A stretch of 6,702 bases of DNA from Actinomycetota bacterium (GTDB taxonomy: Bacteria; Actinomycetota; Actinomycetes; Propionibacteriales; Propionibacteriaceae), in contig JACRAA010000138.1 in assembly GCA_016213595.1 (NCBI GenBank), positions 1-6,702 of the forward strand, given 5' to 3'. The position numbers and the translations under genes are program-made. The notes beneath the pieces are model-generated. The model worked only from the letters and a program-made list of their open reading frames with translations, was not told the origin of the DNA and did no database searches. Below, piece after piece: positions 1 through 6,204 of this stretch (position 1 is the first letter of the stretch; each line of letters begins with the position of its first letter).

Positions 1-40
1 CCGCGCGTGTCGTGGCCTTTCGAGGATGGGGTAGGGCGTC

Positions 41-1201
41 TCAGACGATCGTCTGCTCGTACGGGTCCCAGCCCTCGGGGAGCATGGGGACCGGGTCGAC
101 GGTGCTCGTGATCGCGACGGCCTCGTGGGTCCTGATCGACTCGGCCATCGACGCCATGACGTCGAGGACGTGGAAGCCGACGGCGCCTGAGGCGATCGGC
201 GTCCCCCCGTTCCGGATGCACCGCGCCATGTCGACGACGCCTGCTCCCCGGCCGAAGCGCTCCTCCTCGCCGGCGACCTCCGTCCACACGGGCTCCGCCT
301 CGATGCCGTCGCGGCCCACCTTCGGGGTGATCCTCACCGTGCCGCCGAAGCGGTTCGGGTCCGGTACGGACAGGGTCGCCTCCGTACCCATCACCTCGAA
401 CTGGATCCGGCTCAGCGGCGAGTCGAAGCTGATGAGGCTCTGGGAGACAGCGCCGTCGGCGAACTGCGCGATCGCACTGACATGGGTGGGCACACTCACG
501 CCGAACTCGGCGCCCGCCCGCGGACCGCTCCCGATCGTACGGGTCGCATGTCCCGTCGAGCCGACGGCCGCGACGTGCGAGAACGAGCCGAAGAGGTGGA
601 CGAGAGCGGTCAGGTAGTACGGGCCGATGTCGAAGAGCGGGCCGGCGCCGGTCGCGAAGAGGAACTCCGGGTTCGGGTGGAACAGGTCGGGACCTGGGTA
701 CTGGATCGCGGTCTGGGCGGACAGCGGGGTTCCGATGTCCCCACGGGCGATGACCCGGCGGGCCATCTGGAGCCCGGGGCCGTAGCCGGTGTCGGGTGCC
801 ACGCCCACGAGCAGGCCCGCGTGCTCCGCCGCGTACAGCAGCGCCCTCGCCGTCTCCCGCCTCGTGGTGAGCGGCTTCTCCGACCACACGTGCTTGCCCG
901 CCCCGATCGCCGCCATCGACACCTCGGCGTGAGACTGGGGGATGGTGATGTTGACGATCAGCTCGACGTCCGGATGCCCGAGCACGTCGTCGGGTGTCCC
1001 CCACTCGACGTCGTACCCGTCGGCCTTGGCGCGGGCCCGGTCCGGGTCGATGTCCCCGATGACGATGACGCGGACGTCGGGGCACTTCACGAGGTTGCCC
1101 AGGTAGGCCTCGCTGATCATCCCCGCACCGATGATGCCGACTCCGACCGGCCCGGAGCGACGGGTCTCCACCGGTGCAGGCGCTGTCGTGCGCCCTTTCA
1201 C
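41..1201 (-). CDS. Gfo/Idh/MocA-family NAD(P)-dependent oxidoreductase
   Basis: Predicted cytoplasmic dehydrogenase of 386 residues, a usual length for the family, whose members oxidise or reduce sugars, inositols and related polyols. An N-terminal Rossmann fold is visible: GIIGAGMIS at residues 22-30, where Ser30 replaces the third glycine, followed by an acidic residue pair at D50/D52. The family motif N84-x3-P88-x2-H91 and the hallmark E108-K109-P110 follow. The C-terminal domain carries GAGPLFDIGPYY (185-196), where Asp191 is in the usual catalytic region. The GTG start is inferred: it overlaps the stop of the upstream gene by GTGA, and there is no Shine-Dalgarno sequence, which suits translational coupling. 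The same frame stays open upstream through the neighbour, but that part has no family similarity and is out of frame with a real gene. Substrate is unknown. Stop at 41-43; the remaining 40 bases of the window downstream show no gene start or clear terminator. Confidence 0.9.
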   Translation of the reverse strand: MKGRTTAPAPVETRRSGPVGVGIIGAGMISEAYLGNLVKCPDVRVIVIGDIDPDRARAKADGYDVEWGTPDDVLGHPDVELIVNITIPQSHAEVSMAAIGAGKHVWSEKPLTTRRETARALLYAAEHAGLLVGVAPDTGYGPGLQMARRVIARGDIGTPLSAQTAIQYPGPDLFHPNPEFLFATGAGPLFDIGPYYLTALVHLFGSFSHVAAVGSTGHATRTIGSGPRAGAEFGVSVPTHVSAIAQFADGAVSQSLISFDSPLSRIQFEVMGTEATLSVPDPNRFGGTVRITPKVGRDGIEAEPVWTEVAGEEERFGRGAGVVDMARCIRNGGTPIASGAVGFHVLDVMASMAESIRTHEAVAITSTVDPVPMLPEGWDPYEQTIV

Positions 1202-1644
1202 CGCGACGCGCCCGCGGCGTGGGCGCGCAGTGCCGTCAAAGCGATCCGGTGCTCGGTCGGGGAGTCCACCCCGGACAGCGCGACGACGCCGACGAGCGCA
1301 CCTCCCACGAGCAGGGGCAGCGCGCCCCCGGACGGGAAGTACCGCTTCGACGAGAGCCCGAAGGCGGTCCAGAAGCCGGTCAGGTCGCCGTCGCGCACGA
1401 ACTTCTGGGACACCGCCATCGACGACTCCCCGAAGTGGCTCACGACGTTGCTCTTGCGCTCCACCCACAGGTCGAGGTCGGCGCTGCTGCCCGGGAGCCC
1501 CACGTGGAACACGCGCTGCTCGCCCAGACGGATGCTGATCGTCACCGTGAGCCCCTCCGCACGGCAGGCCTCGACGATGGCGCAGCCCAGGAGCCACGCG
1601 TCGTCGTGGTCGAACCGTTCGAAGCTCGGGATGTCCTCGTTCAT
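1198..1644 (-). CDS. UPF0303 / heme-degrading-domain (HbpS-like) family protein
   Basis: Small cytoplasmic protein of 148 residues with no signal peptide, matching the UPF0303 family (DUF336/HbpS-like fold, often auto-named 'heme-degrading domain-containing protein'). Seen in the sequence: a central LDLWVERKSNVV...SS segment, a GGALPLLV glycine-rich strand around residues 105-113, and a C-terminal ALSGVDSPTEHRIAL segment ending in the Glu-His that resembles the family's DH/EH position. Biochemical function of this branch is not settled, and the heme label is a family-level inference. The ATG is preceded by GAAAGG five bases upstream, which supports the start. It is the first gene of an operon whose second gene, a Gfo/Idh/MocA dehydrogenase, begins within its stop codon. 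Members of this family often sit beside sugar or polyol catabolic genes, so an accessory catabolic role is more likely here than heme metabolism (inference). Confidence 0.82.
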   Translation of the reverse strand: MNEDIPSFERFDHDDAWLLGCAIVEACRAEGLTVTISIRLGEQRVFHVGLPGSSADLDLWVERKSNVVSHFGESSMAVSQKFVRDGDLTGFWTAFGLSSKRYFPSGGALPLLVGGALVGVVALSGVDSPTEHRIALTALRAHAAGASR

Positions 1645-1694
1645 GTGCGCCTTTCATGGCCGATCGGCGACCGTCGCGGCCGCCGGCTCCTGGA

Positions 1695-1710
1695 ACTTAC
1701 GCGTTAAAGT
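1695..1710. promoter_or_regulatory. Candidate repressor operator over the -10 box and transcription start
   Basis: ACTTACGCGTTAAAGT is a 16-bp imperfect inverted repeat. The outer four pairs (ACTT/AAGT) and the central CG are symmetric; three inner pairs are not. It overlaps the -10 box and predicted start of the minus-strand promoter, the classical position for a repressor. A central CpG is typical of LacI-family operators, and such regulators often control Gfo/Idh/MocA operons, but no regulator of that kind lies in the window. The repeat is short and could be chance. Confidence 0.35.
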
Positions 1711-1734
1711 AGAGGTGGTGTCGGCCTCTGTCAA
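1706..1734 (-). promoter_or_regulatory. Sigma70-type promoter of the UPF0303-dehydrogenase operon
   Basis: On the minus strand a perfect TTGACA (-35, 1734-1729) is followed by a 17-base spacer and TACTTT (-10, 1711-1706), which keeps T, A and the final T of TATAAT. Transcription would start near 1699, giving a leader of about 55 bases before the ATG at 1644. The match is read directly from sequence; promoter activity is inferred. Confidence 0.6.
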
Positions 1735-1960
1735 TCGACAGTCATGCGGCCTTCTGGCGACGGCCACCTCCATTCACTGGCGCTGAGCGCGTCGTCGTGC
1801 CATATGTGCGTCAGCGGGCCGGAATCTGCCACTGAGTGGATGCGGCACGTCCGATCGGCAGGGCAGAGAGGCGTCCGGGACCCCTTTCCGGAAAACCAGA
1901 CCCCCGGTGAGACACCCCCCGCCCGAGGCATCCGCACGACACGATGGGCGGCACCGACCA
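1735..1960 (+). other. Intergenic region / possible long leader upstream of cysK
   Basis: The gap between the divergent genes is about 330 bases (1645-1974). This cysK-proximal part holds no gene I can support. It is open in frame with cysK from an ATG at 1744, with further in-frame ATGs at 1804 and 1840, but the codons include AGA, CGA, ACA and TCA, rare in the neighbouring genes, so it looks non-coding. Small symmetric elements are visible: CCACTGAGTGG at 1829-1839 and TTTCCGGAAA at 1885-1894. I could not identify a convincing plus-strand promoter, nor match the region to a known riboswitch. Confidence 0.4.
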
Positions 1961-1967
1961 GAGAGGA
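1961..1967 (+). promoter_or_regulatory. Ribosome binding site fixing the cysK start
   Basis: GAGAGGA lies seven bases before the ATG at 1975. None of the upstream in-frame ATGs (1744, 1804, 1840) is needed to reach the normal N-terminus of the family, so this site decides the start. Confidence 0.7.
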
Positions 1968-1974
1968 CCAGGAC

Positions 1975-2925
1975 ATGGACGCGCAGTTCCCGAGGGTGTA
2001 CGAGAGCCCCACCGAGCTGGTCGGACGTACGCCTCTGCTCCGGCTCGGGAAGCTGTTCCCGGACGCGACGGTCCTCGGCAAGCTGGAGTCTTTCAACCCG
2101 GCGGGCAGCGTGAAGGACCGTACAGCCCTGTCGATCGTCCGCGCCGCCGAGGCCGACGGCCGCCTTCAGCCGGGCGGCACGATCCTCGAGGCGACGAGCG
2201 GGAACACGGGGATCGCGCTGGCCTGGATCGGCGCCGCGCTCGGCTACAAGGTCGTCATCTGCATGCCCGACGACGTGTCGACCGAGCGCCGCGCCCTCCT
2301 GCGCGCCCTCGGAGCCGAGCTCGTCCTGACCCCGGGCGCGGACGCCATGGCCGGTGCGAACCAGGAGGCAGGCAGGATCCTCGAGCGCACGCCCGGCGCG
2401 TTCCTCTCGGGACAGGGCGGCAACGCGGCCAACCCGAGCGTCCACCGCGAGACGACCGGCCCCGAGATCTGGGAGGACACCGGCGGAAAGGTCGACGTGC
2501 TCGTCTCGACCGTCGGCACCGGTGGGACCATCACCGGGGCCGGCTCGTACCTGCGCTCCAAGAACCCTGACCTCACGATCTATGCTGTCGAGCCGGCCGA
2601 GGCGCCCGTCCTCAGCGGGGGCCAGTTCAGGCCGCACAAGATCCAGGGCATCATCGGTGGCAACGGCTTCCCGCCCGTCCTGGACACGGCGCTGTACGAC
2701 GAGGTCATCTCCATCCCCAGCGACGAGGCGATCGCCACCTCGCGCGAGCTGATCCGCGTCGAGGGGCTCCTCGCCGGGGTGTCCGCAGGTGCCAACCTGG
2801 CAGCCGCCCGCATCGTGGCCGCACGACCGGAGCACGCGGGCCAGACGATCGTCACGTTCCTCTGCGACACGGCCGAGCGGTACGTGTCGAGCGAGCTCTT
2901 CGACCACGTCCGGGAGACCACCTGA
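1975..2925 (+). CDS. cysK: Cysteine synthase (O-acetylserine sulfhydrylase), PLP-dependent
   Basis: Cytoplasmic PLP enzyme of 316 residues, normal for CysK/CysM, which condense O-acetylserine with sulfide to form cysteine. Visible motifs: NPAGSVKDR with the PLP-binding Lys47, the substrate loop TSGNTG at 74-79, the NPSVHRETTGPEIW block at 153-166, and the PLP phosphate-binding GTGGT at 181-185. Also present are SGG...PHKIQGI, typical of the O-acetylserine sulfhydrylase group, and a C-terminal CDTAERY in the place of the common DSGERY. There is no CBS-domain extension, so cystathionine beta-synthase is unlikely; O-phosphoserine-using or CysM-like specificity cannot be excluded. The start at 1975 follows from the ribosome binding site and the family N-terminus. 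An amino-acid ABC importer follows after 148 bases on the same strand. That gap contains no strong terminator or clear promoter, so co-transcription is possible but unproven. Confidence 0.9.
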   Translation: MDAQFPRVYESPTELVGRTPLLRLGKLFPDATVLGKLESFNPAGSVKDRTALSIVRAAEADGRLQPGGTILEATSGNTGIALAWIGAALGYKVVICMPDDVSTERRALLRALGAELVLTPGADAMAGANQEAGRILERTPGAFLSGQGGNAANPSVHRETTGPEIWEDTGGKVDVLVSTVGTGGTITGAGSYLRSKNPDLTIYAVEPAEAPVLSGGQFRPHKIQGIIGGNGFPPVLDTALYDEVISIPSDEAIATSRELIRVEGLLAGVSAGANLAAARIVAARPEHAGQTIVTFLCDTAERYVSSELFDHVRETT

Positions 2926-3073
2926 CACGTCGCGTCAACGTGCCACTTCCCGCACGGACTCGGTGATCCGGCCAGCCTTCCCGGCACGCACCGGTCTCGC
3001 CGGAACTACCGACGCATCGCTGTAACAGAACCGATGGCAGTATGTGCGACATTCACACTGAGAAAGGACGCTG

Positions 3074-3895
3074 ATGAAGCGACTCCTCGCCTTGGCGACA
3101 GCCGCCTCTGCGGTGGCACTGGCACTCTCCGGCTGCGCGAACTACTCCAGCCCCGCCGCCTCCTCGTCCTCCGGCTCGGCGAGTGCTGGCGGACCTGCGC
3201 TGGTCGCCGCGGGCAAGCTGACCGTCTGCACCCACCTCGCGTACAAGCCGTTCCAGTACAAGAGCGACTCGAACAAGATCGTCGGCTTCGACGTCGACCT
3301 GATGGACCTCGTGGCGAAGAAGCTCGGAGTGACCCAGGAGATCGTCGACATCGAGTTCGGCCAGATCACGTCCGGGGCGGTCTTCGCGGCCAAGAAGTGC
3401 GACGCGGGCGCGGCGGCGATCACCATCACCGACAAGCGCAAGGAAGCGACCAGCTTCTCCGACCCGTACTTCACCGCAACCCAGGCGCTGCTGGTCAAGA
3501 GCGGCTCGACGGTCAAGGACCTTCCCGACCTCAAGGGCAAGACGCTCGGGGTGCAGACCGACACCACCGGTCAGGACTACGCGAACAAGTACAAGGACCA
3601 GTACGGCTACACCGTGAAGGTCTTCGACGACATGCCCAGCGGCGCGAACGCGGTTCTCGCGGGCACGGTCGACGCGGACATCAACGACAACGGTGTGGTG
3701 TACGACTACGCCAAGGACAACCCGACGACCACGGTCGTCAAGGAGTTCAACACCGGCGAGCACTACGGCTTCAACATGGGCAAGGACAACACCGCGCTCC
3801 AGACGACGATCAACAGCGTGCTCACGACGGCGAAGTCCGACGGCACGTACAACACGATCTACAAGAAGTGGTTCGGGGTCGACGCCCCCAAGTGA
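3074..3895 (+). CDS. Polar amino acid ABC transporter substrate-binding lipoprotein
   Basis: Extracytoplasmic solute-binding protein (SBP_bac_3 / periplasmic-binding type 2 fold), 273 residues. A short lipoprotein signal peptide ends in the lipobox LSGC with Cys21, followed by a Ser/Ala/Gly-rich linker (about 24-41) and the binding domain. Family landmarks seen: KLTVCTHLAYKPFQY (48-62), GFDVDLMDLVAKKLG (71-85), ITDKRKEATSFSDPYF (118-133) with Arg122 at the usual carboxylate-binding position, GVQTDTTGQDYA (159-170), and GTVDADIND with Asp205 where an amino-group-binding acid is usual. Cys52 and Cys109 could form a disulfide. The start has AAAGGA five bases upstream. It captures the substrate for the permease and ATPase encoded next. 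Ligand is not readable from sequence; cysK upstream hints at cystine or cysteine, but glutamine, glutamate or other polar amino acids fit equally. Confidence 0.92.
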   Translation: MKRLLALATAASAVALALSGCANYSSPAASSSSGSASAGGPALVAAGKLTVCTHLAYKPFQYKSDSNKIVGFDVDLMDLVAKKLGVTQEIVDIEFGQITSGAVFAAKKCDAGAAAITITDKRKEATSFSDPYFTATQALLVKSGSTVKDLPDLKGKTLGVQTDTTGQDYANKYKDQYGYTVKVFDDMPSGANAVLAGTVDADINDNGVVYDYAKDNPTTTVVKEFNTGEHYGFNMGKDNTALQTTINSVLTTAKSDGTYNTIYKKWFGVDAPK

Positions 3896-3903
3896 TTCAC
3901 TGA

Positions 3904-3943
3904 GCCGCTGGCCGCTCACCCGATACGGTGGGCGGCCAGTGGC
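3904..3943 (+). promoter_or_regulatory. Strong intercistronic hairpin between binding protein and permease genes
   Basis: A 17-bp stem (3904-3920 with 3927-3943; 15 Watson-Crick and 2 G-U pairs) closes a 6-base loop, CGATAC. It begins eight bases after the binding-protein stop and ends three bases before the permease Shine-Dalgarno sequence. There is no T-run after it, so it is not a classical terminator. Likely roles are a 3' stabiliser of the upstream message, partial termination, or dampening of permease translation (inference). Confidence 0.75.
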
Positions 3944-3946
3944 ACG

Positions 3947-3952
3947 AAGGAG
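3947..3952 (+). promoter_or_regulatory. Ribosome binding site fixing the permease start
   Basis: AAGGAG lies five bases before the ATG at 3958. It favours this ATG over the in-frame GTG at 3928, which would fall inside the right arm of the hairpin. Confidence 0.75.
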
Positions 3953-3957
3953 TCAAG

Positions 3958-4785
3958 ATGTCCGCCATCACGGCCGAGGGTGTCCGACCGAAGAGGAAGC
4001 TCTCGGCTCGCAAGAGGGGCCAGCGGGTCCGGATCGTGCAGTACGCGGTCCTCGCGCTGCTCGTCCTGCTCGCGATCCTGTTCGTCGACGGACGCCAGGT
4101 GTCGCAGGTGTTCTTCCGCTCGGACATGGTGCGCCGGACGATCTCGACCAACCTTCCCCTGGCCTTCCTCAACACCATCGCCTACACCGGCGGCGCGTTC
4201 GTCGTCGGCCTCGCAGGCGGCACCGTGCTGGCTCTCATGAAGCTGTCGCACGTCGGCCCGTACCGCTGGCTCGCGACGATCTACACCGAGTTCTTCCGCG
4301 GCGTGCCGGCGCTGATCGTCCTGCTGACGTTCGGCCTGCTTCCCCTGGCGCTGCCCGGCCTCAAGATCCCGCTCGACCCCTACGGGACGGTGTGGGTCGG
4401 CCTCGGCATGGTGTCGGCCGCGTACATGTCGGAGACCATCCGCGCAGGGATCCAGGCCGTGCCGAAGGGACAGATCGAAGCCGCCCGGTCGCTGGGCATG
4501 TCCAGCGGGCTCGCGACGCGGCGCATCGTGCTGCCGCAGGCGTTCCGCATCGTCACTCCCCCGCTCACCAACGAGCTCGTGCTGCTCACCAAGGACAGCT
4601 CGCTCGTGTACGTCCTGGGGCTGACCGCCCAGGGCTACGACCTCACGAAGTACGGCAAGGATCTGTCGAACACGTACGCGAACGTGACACCCCTGGTCAT
4701 CGCGGGGCTGTCGTACCTGGTCATCACCCTTCCGCTGACCTTCCTGGTCCGGAAGATGGAAGCCCGTCAGGCGAGGTCGAAATGA
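3958..4785 (+). CDS. Polar amino acid ABC transporter permease (HisM/GlnP type)
   Basis: Integral membrane subunit of 275 residues. A Lys/Arg-rich cytoplasmic N-terminus (10-25) precedes a first hydrophobic segment at about 27-43. The family core begins near residue 67 (LPLAFLNTIAYTGGAFVVG). The typical TEFFRGVPALIVL block is at 110-122 and YMSETIRAGIQAVPKGQ at 156-172. The EAA coupling loop EAARSLGMSSGLATRRIVLP at 174-193 contacts the ATPase. KDSSLVYVLGL follows at 212, and a last segment around 240-262 (LVIAGLSYLVITLPLTFLV). Only one permease gene is present, so a homodimeric channel, as in GlnP- or TcyB-type systems, is inferred. It follows the binding-protein gene after a 62-base gap filled by a hairpin, and its stop overlaps the next start (ATGA, 4782-4785), which indicates coupled translation with the ATPase. 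Confidence 0.93.
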   Translation: MSAITAEGVRPKRKLSARKRGQRVRIVQYAVLALLVLLAILFVDGRQVSQVFFRSDMVRRTISTNLPLAFLNTIAYTGGAFVVGLAGGTVLALMKLSHVGPYRWLATIYTEFFRGVPALIVLLTFGLLPLALPGLKIPLDPYGTVWVGLGMVSAAYMSETIRAGIQAVPKGQIEAARSLGMSSGLATRRIVLPQAFRIVTPPLTNELVLLTKDSSLVYVLGLTAQGYDLTKYGKDLSNTYANVTPLVIAGLSYLVITLPLTFLVRKMEARQARSK

Positions 4786-5618
4786 GCGCTGAGTCCACCA
4801 CTGCGGTCAAGATCCCCACAGGCAACCGCGAGGACGAGATCCAGGTCTACGACCTGCACAAGTCGTTCGGCGACCTCGAGGTCCTGACAGGCATCGACCT
4901 CGTGGTCCGCCGGGGCGAGGTCGTCTGCGTGATCGGGCCGTCGGGCTCCGGCAAGTCCACCCTCCTGCGCTGCGTCAACCTGCTGGAGAAGCCGACCAAG
5001 GGCCGGATCTTCATCCTCAACGAGGAGATCACGGACCCGGACGCTGACGTCGACCGGCTGCGTACCCAGATGGGCATGGTCTTCCAGTCGTTCAACCTGT
5101 TCCCCCACCTCACGGCGCTGCAGAACTGCACCGTCGCCCTCACCGAGGTCCTCAAGAAGTCGCCGGCCGATGCGAAGGCCATCGCCATGGAGAACCTCCA
5201 CAAAGTGGGTCTCGGCGACCGGGCGGACTCGTACCCGCTCAAGCTCTCCGGCGGTCAGCAGCAGCGCGTCGCCATCGCAAGGGCCCTGTCGATGGACCCC
5301 GAGCTCATGCTGTTCGACGAGCCGACGTCGGCGCTCGACCCTGAGCTCGTCGGCGACGTGCTGTCCGTGATGCGCGACCTTGCCGCGGGCGGCATGACGA
5401 TGATGGTGGTCACCCACGAGATGGCGTTCGCGCGCGAGGTCGCGGACCGCGTGATCTTCATGGACGGTGGCGTCATCGTCGAGCAGGGCCCGCCTGCCGA
5501 GGTCATCGGGAACCCGAAGGAGGAGAGGACCCGTACTTTCCTGCGACGCGTTCTCGACCCGACCCACCTGCCGGCACCGGAGGACGAGGTCACCGGAGGC
5601 AGCCCTAGCCGCGGTTGA
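4782..5618 (+). CDS. Polar amino acid ABC transporter ATP-binding protein (GlnQ type)
   Basis: Cytoplasmic ATPase of 278 residues that powers the importer. All nucleotide-binding motifs are intact: Walker A GPSGSGKST at 52-60, Q-loop Gln102 in VFQSFNLFPHLT, signature LSGGQ at 155-159, Walker B LMLFDE at 175-180 with catalytic Glu180, D-loop SALD at 183-186 and switch His212 in VVTHEMAFA. The first 20 residues are a non-conserved polar extension compared with the roughly 240-260-residue norm. The ATG is shared with the permease stop (ATGA overlap), which argues against the long upstream open frame that continues across the permease gene. There is no C-terminal regulatory domain. The 3' end overlaps the convergent tetR gene by 14 bp (5605-5618). 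Confidence 0.95.
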   Translation: MSAESTTAVKIPTGNREDEIQVYDLHKSFGDLEVLTGIDLVVRRGEVVCVIGPSGSGKSTLLRCVNLLEKPTKGRIFILNEEITDPDADVDRLRTQMGMVFQSFNLFPHLTALQNCTVALTEVLKKSPADAKAIAMENLHKVGLGDRADSYPLKLSGGQQQRVAIARALSMDPELMLFDEPTSALDPELVGDVLSVMRDLAAGGMTMMVVTHEMAFAREVADRVIFMDGGVIVEQGPPAEVIGNPKEERTRTFLRRVLDPTHLPAPEDEVTGGSPSRG

Positions 5619-5636
5619 GCGTCCGGGCCGCCTCCG
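5594..5636. terminator. Possible bidirectional hairpin at the convergent gene ends
   Basis: CGGAGGC-A-GCCC (5594-5605) pairs with GGGC-C-GCCTCCG (5625-5636): 11 base pairs with one A/C mismatch around a 19-base loop. It spans both stop codons, of the ATPase (5616-5618) and tetR (5605-5607). There is no T-run. It could terminate both transcripts, or be incidental in GC-rich coding sequence. Confidence 0.3.
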
Positions 5637-6171
5637 CCGTCGCCGTTACGACCTCGGGAAGCGGTTGGGACCAGTTGTCCCGCGCCCACTCCGCAACGGC
5701 CACCCGCCAGACGGCGAGGGCCGACTCGGCTGCTAGCTGTGCCTCCAGCCGGGGAACCCCTGCGGCCGCGAGCCCCCCGGAGAGCGCCTCTGAGGTCTGG
5801 CGCTGTCGTACGAGCTCGCGCCCTGCGAGGGCGGGCACCGATGGGATGACCATGGCGCTGAGGCGAGCGCGCTCCGGCTCCTCGGAGGCGTATGTGGCCA
5901 GCCGATGGACGGCGACCAGGGCGGCGTCGAGGGGAGACTGGCCTGTCCGTGACGCGTCCTCCACCACGCCGGCCAGGACTACGAGCAGCTCGCGGTTGTC
6001 CGGGAACACAGCGTCGGCCTTGTCCGGGAAGTAGCGGTAGAAGGTGCGCTCGGTGACACCTGCCGCCGCTGCAATCTCCGCGACCGTCGTCGCCTCGTAC
6101 CCCTTCTCGGCGCTGAGGACGAGCGCGGCGCGAGCGAGGCGCCCTCCTGCGTTCGGCTCCCAGCGACCCAT
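5605..6171 (-). CDS. TetR/AcrR-family transcriptional regulator
   Basis: DNA-binding regulator of 188 residues, a usual TetR size. The N-terminal helix-turn-helix is clear: residues 11-51 read as ARAALVLSAEKGYEATTVAE, then IAAAAGVTERTFYRYFPDK, with the recognition-helix ending TERTFYRYF. The opening MGRWEPNA is typical of a common actinobacterial subgroup. The remaining Ala-rich helical domain would bind an unknown ligand. The start is well constrained: an in-frame TAG lies at 6183-6181, and the ATG at 6171 is the first possible start after it. No Shine-Dalgarno sequence precedes it, and TAGAAT at 6183-6178 would place transcription at or near the ATG, so a leaderless mRNA is likely. It is divergent from an SDR-like gene, and two palindromes between them are probably its operators, so it should repress both genes. 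Confidence 0.92.
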   Translation of the reverse strand: MGRWEPNAGGRLARAALVLSAEKGYEATTVAEIAAAAGVTERTFYRYFPDKADAVFPDNRELLVVLAGVVEDASRTGQSPLDAALVAVHRLATYASEEPERARLSAMVIPSVPALAGRELVRQRQTSEALSGGLAAAGVPRLEAQLAAESALAVWRVAVAEWARDNWSQPLPEVVTATAEAARTLNRG

Positions 6172-6177
6172 GCCGTC

Positions 6178-6183
6178 ATTCTA
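6178..6183 (-). promoter_or_regulatory. -10 box of tetR
   Basis: TAGAAT on the minus strand matches TATAAT at five of six positions. It lies six bases before the tetR ATG, so the start of transcription would coincide with the start codon. No good -35 box is visible at 16-18 bases. Confidence 0.5.
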
Positions 6184-6187
6184 GGTG

Positions 6188-6204
6188 ATGACAGACTCTG
6201 ACAT
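6188..6204. promoter_or_regulatory. TetR operator 1 (imperfect palindrome)
   Basis: ATGACAGA, central C, TCTGACAT: a 17-bp palindrome with a single mismatched pair (6191/6201). It matches operator 2 at 16 of 18 positions over 6187-6204. It lies just upstream of the tetR -10 box and covers the ATGACA candidate -35 box of the divergent gene. Confidence 0.7.

Noticed and set aside
41..1657. A single 538-residue minus-strand reading frame as a fusion protein
   Set aside because: Only its last 386 residues resemble Gfo/Idh/MocA enzymes. The first 150 are an out-of-frame Arg/Pro-rich shadow of the UPF0303 gene, which has its own ribosome site and family motifs.
482..1786. A 434-residue plus-strand frame opposite the dehydrogenase
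   Set aside because: Arg/Asp/Gly-rich composition with no recognisable fold, antisense to two well-supported genes; a usual artefact of high GC.
1820..1960. A SAM-type riboswitch upstream of cysK
   Set aside because: I could not find the conserved core or a consistent set of helices by eye; small palindromes alone are not enough.
1744..1974. An N-terminal extension of cysK from the in-frame ATG at 1744
   Set aside because: The family N-terminus and a good ribosome site support 1975. The extension uses codons rare in the neighbouring genes and resembles no known domain.
1774..2928. A 384-residue minus-strand frame opposite cysK
   Set aside because: It has no family features and lies antisense to a clear cysteine synthase with all catalytic motifs.
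2926..3073. A terminator or strong promoter between cysK and the binding-protein gene
   Set aside because: Only short stems (such as CACGT/ACGTG) and weak -10-like strings (TATGTG near 3041) are present, with no matching -35 box or T-run.
3693..5618. A 641-residue plus-strand frame reading into the ABC ATPase
   Set aside because: The upstream 363 residues are an out-of-frame shadow of the binding protein and permease. The ATPase begins at the ATGA overlap at 4782.
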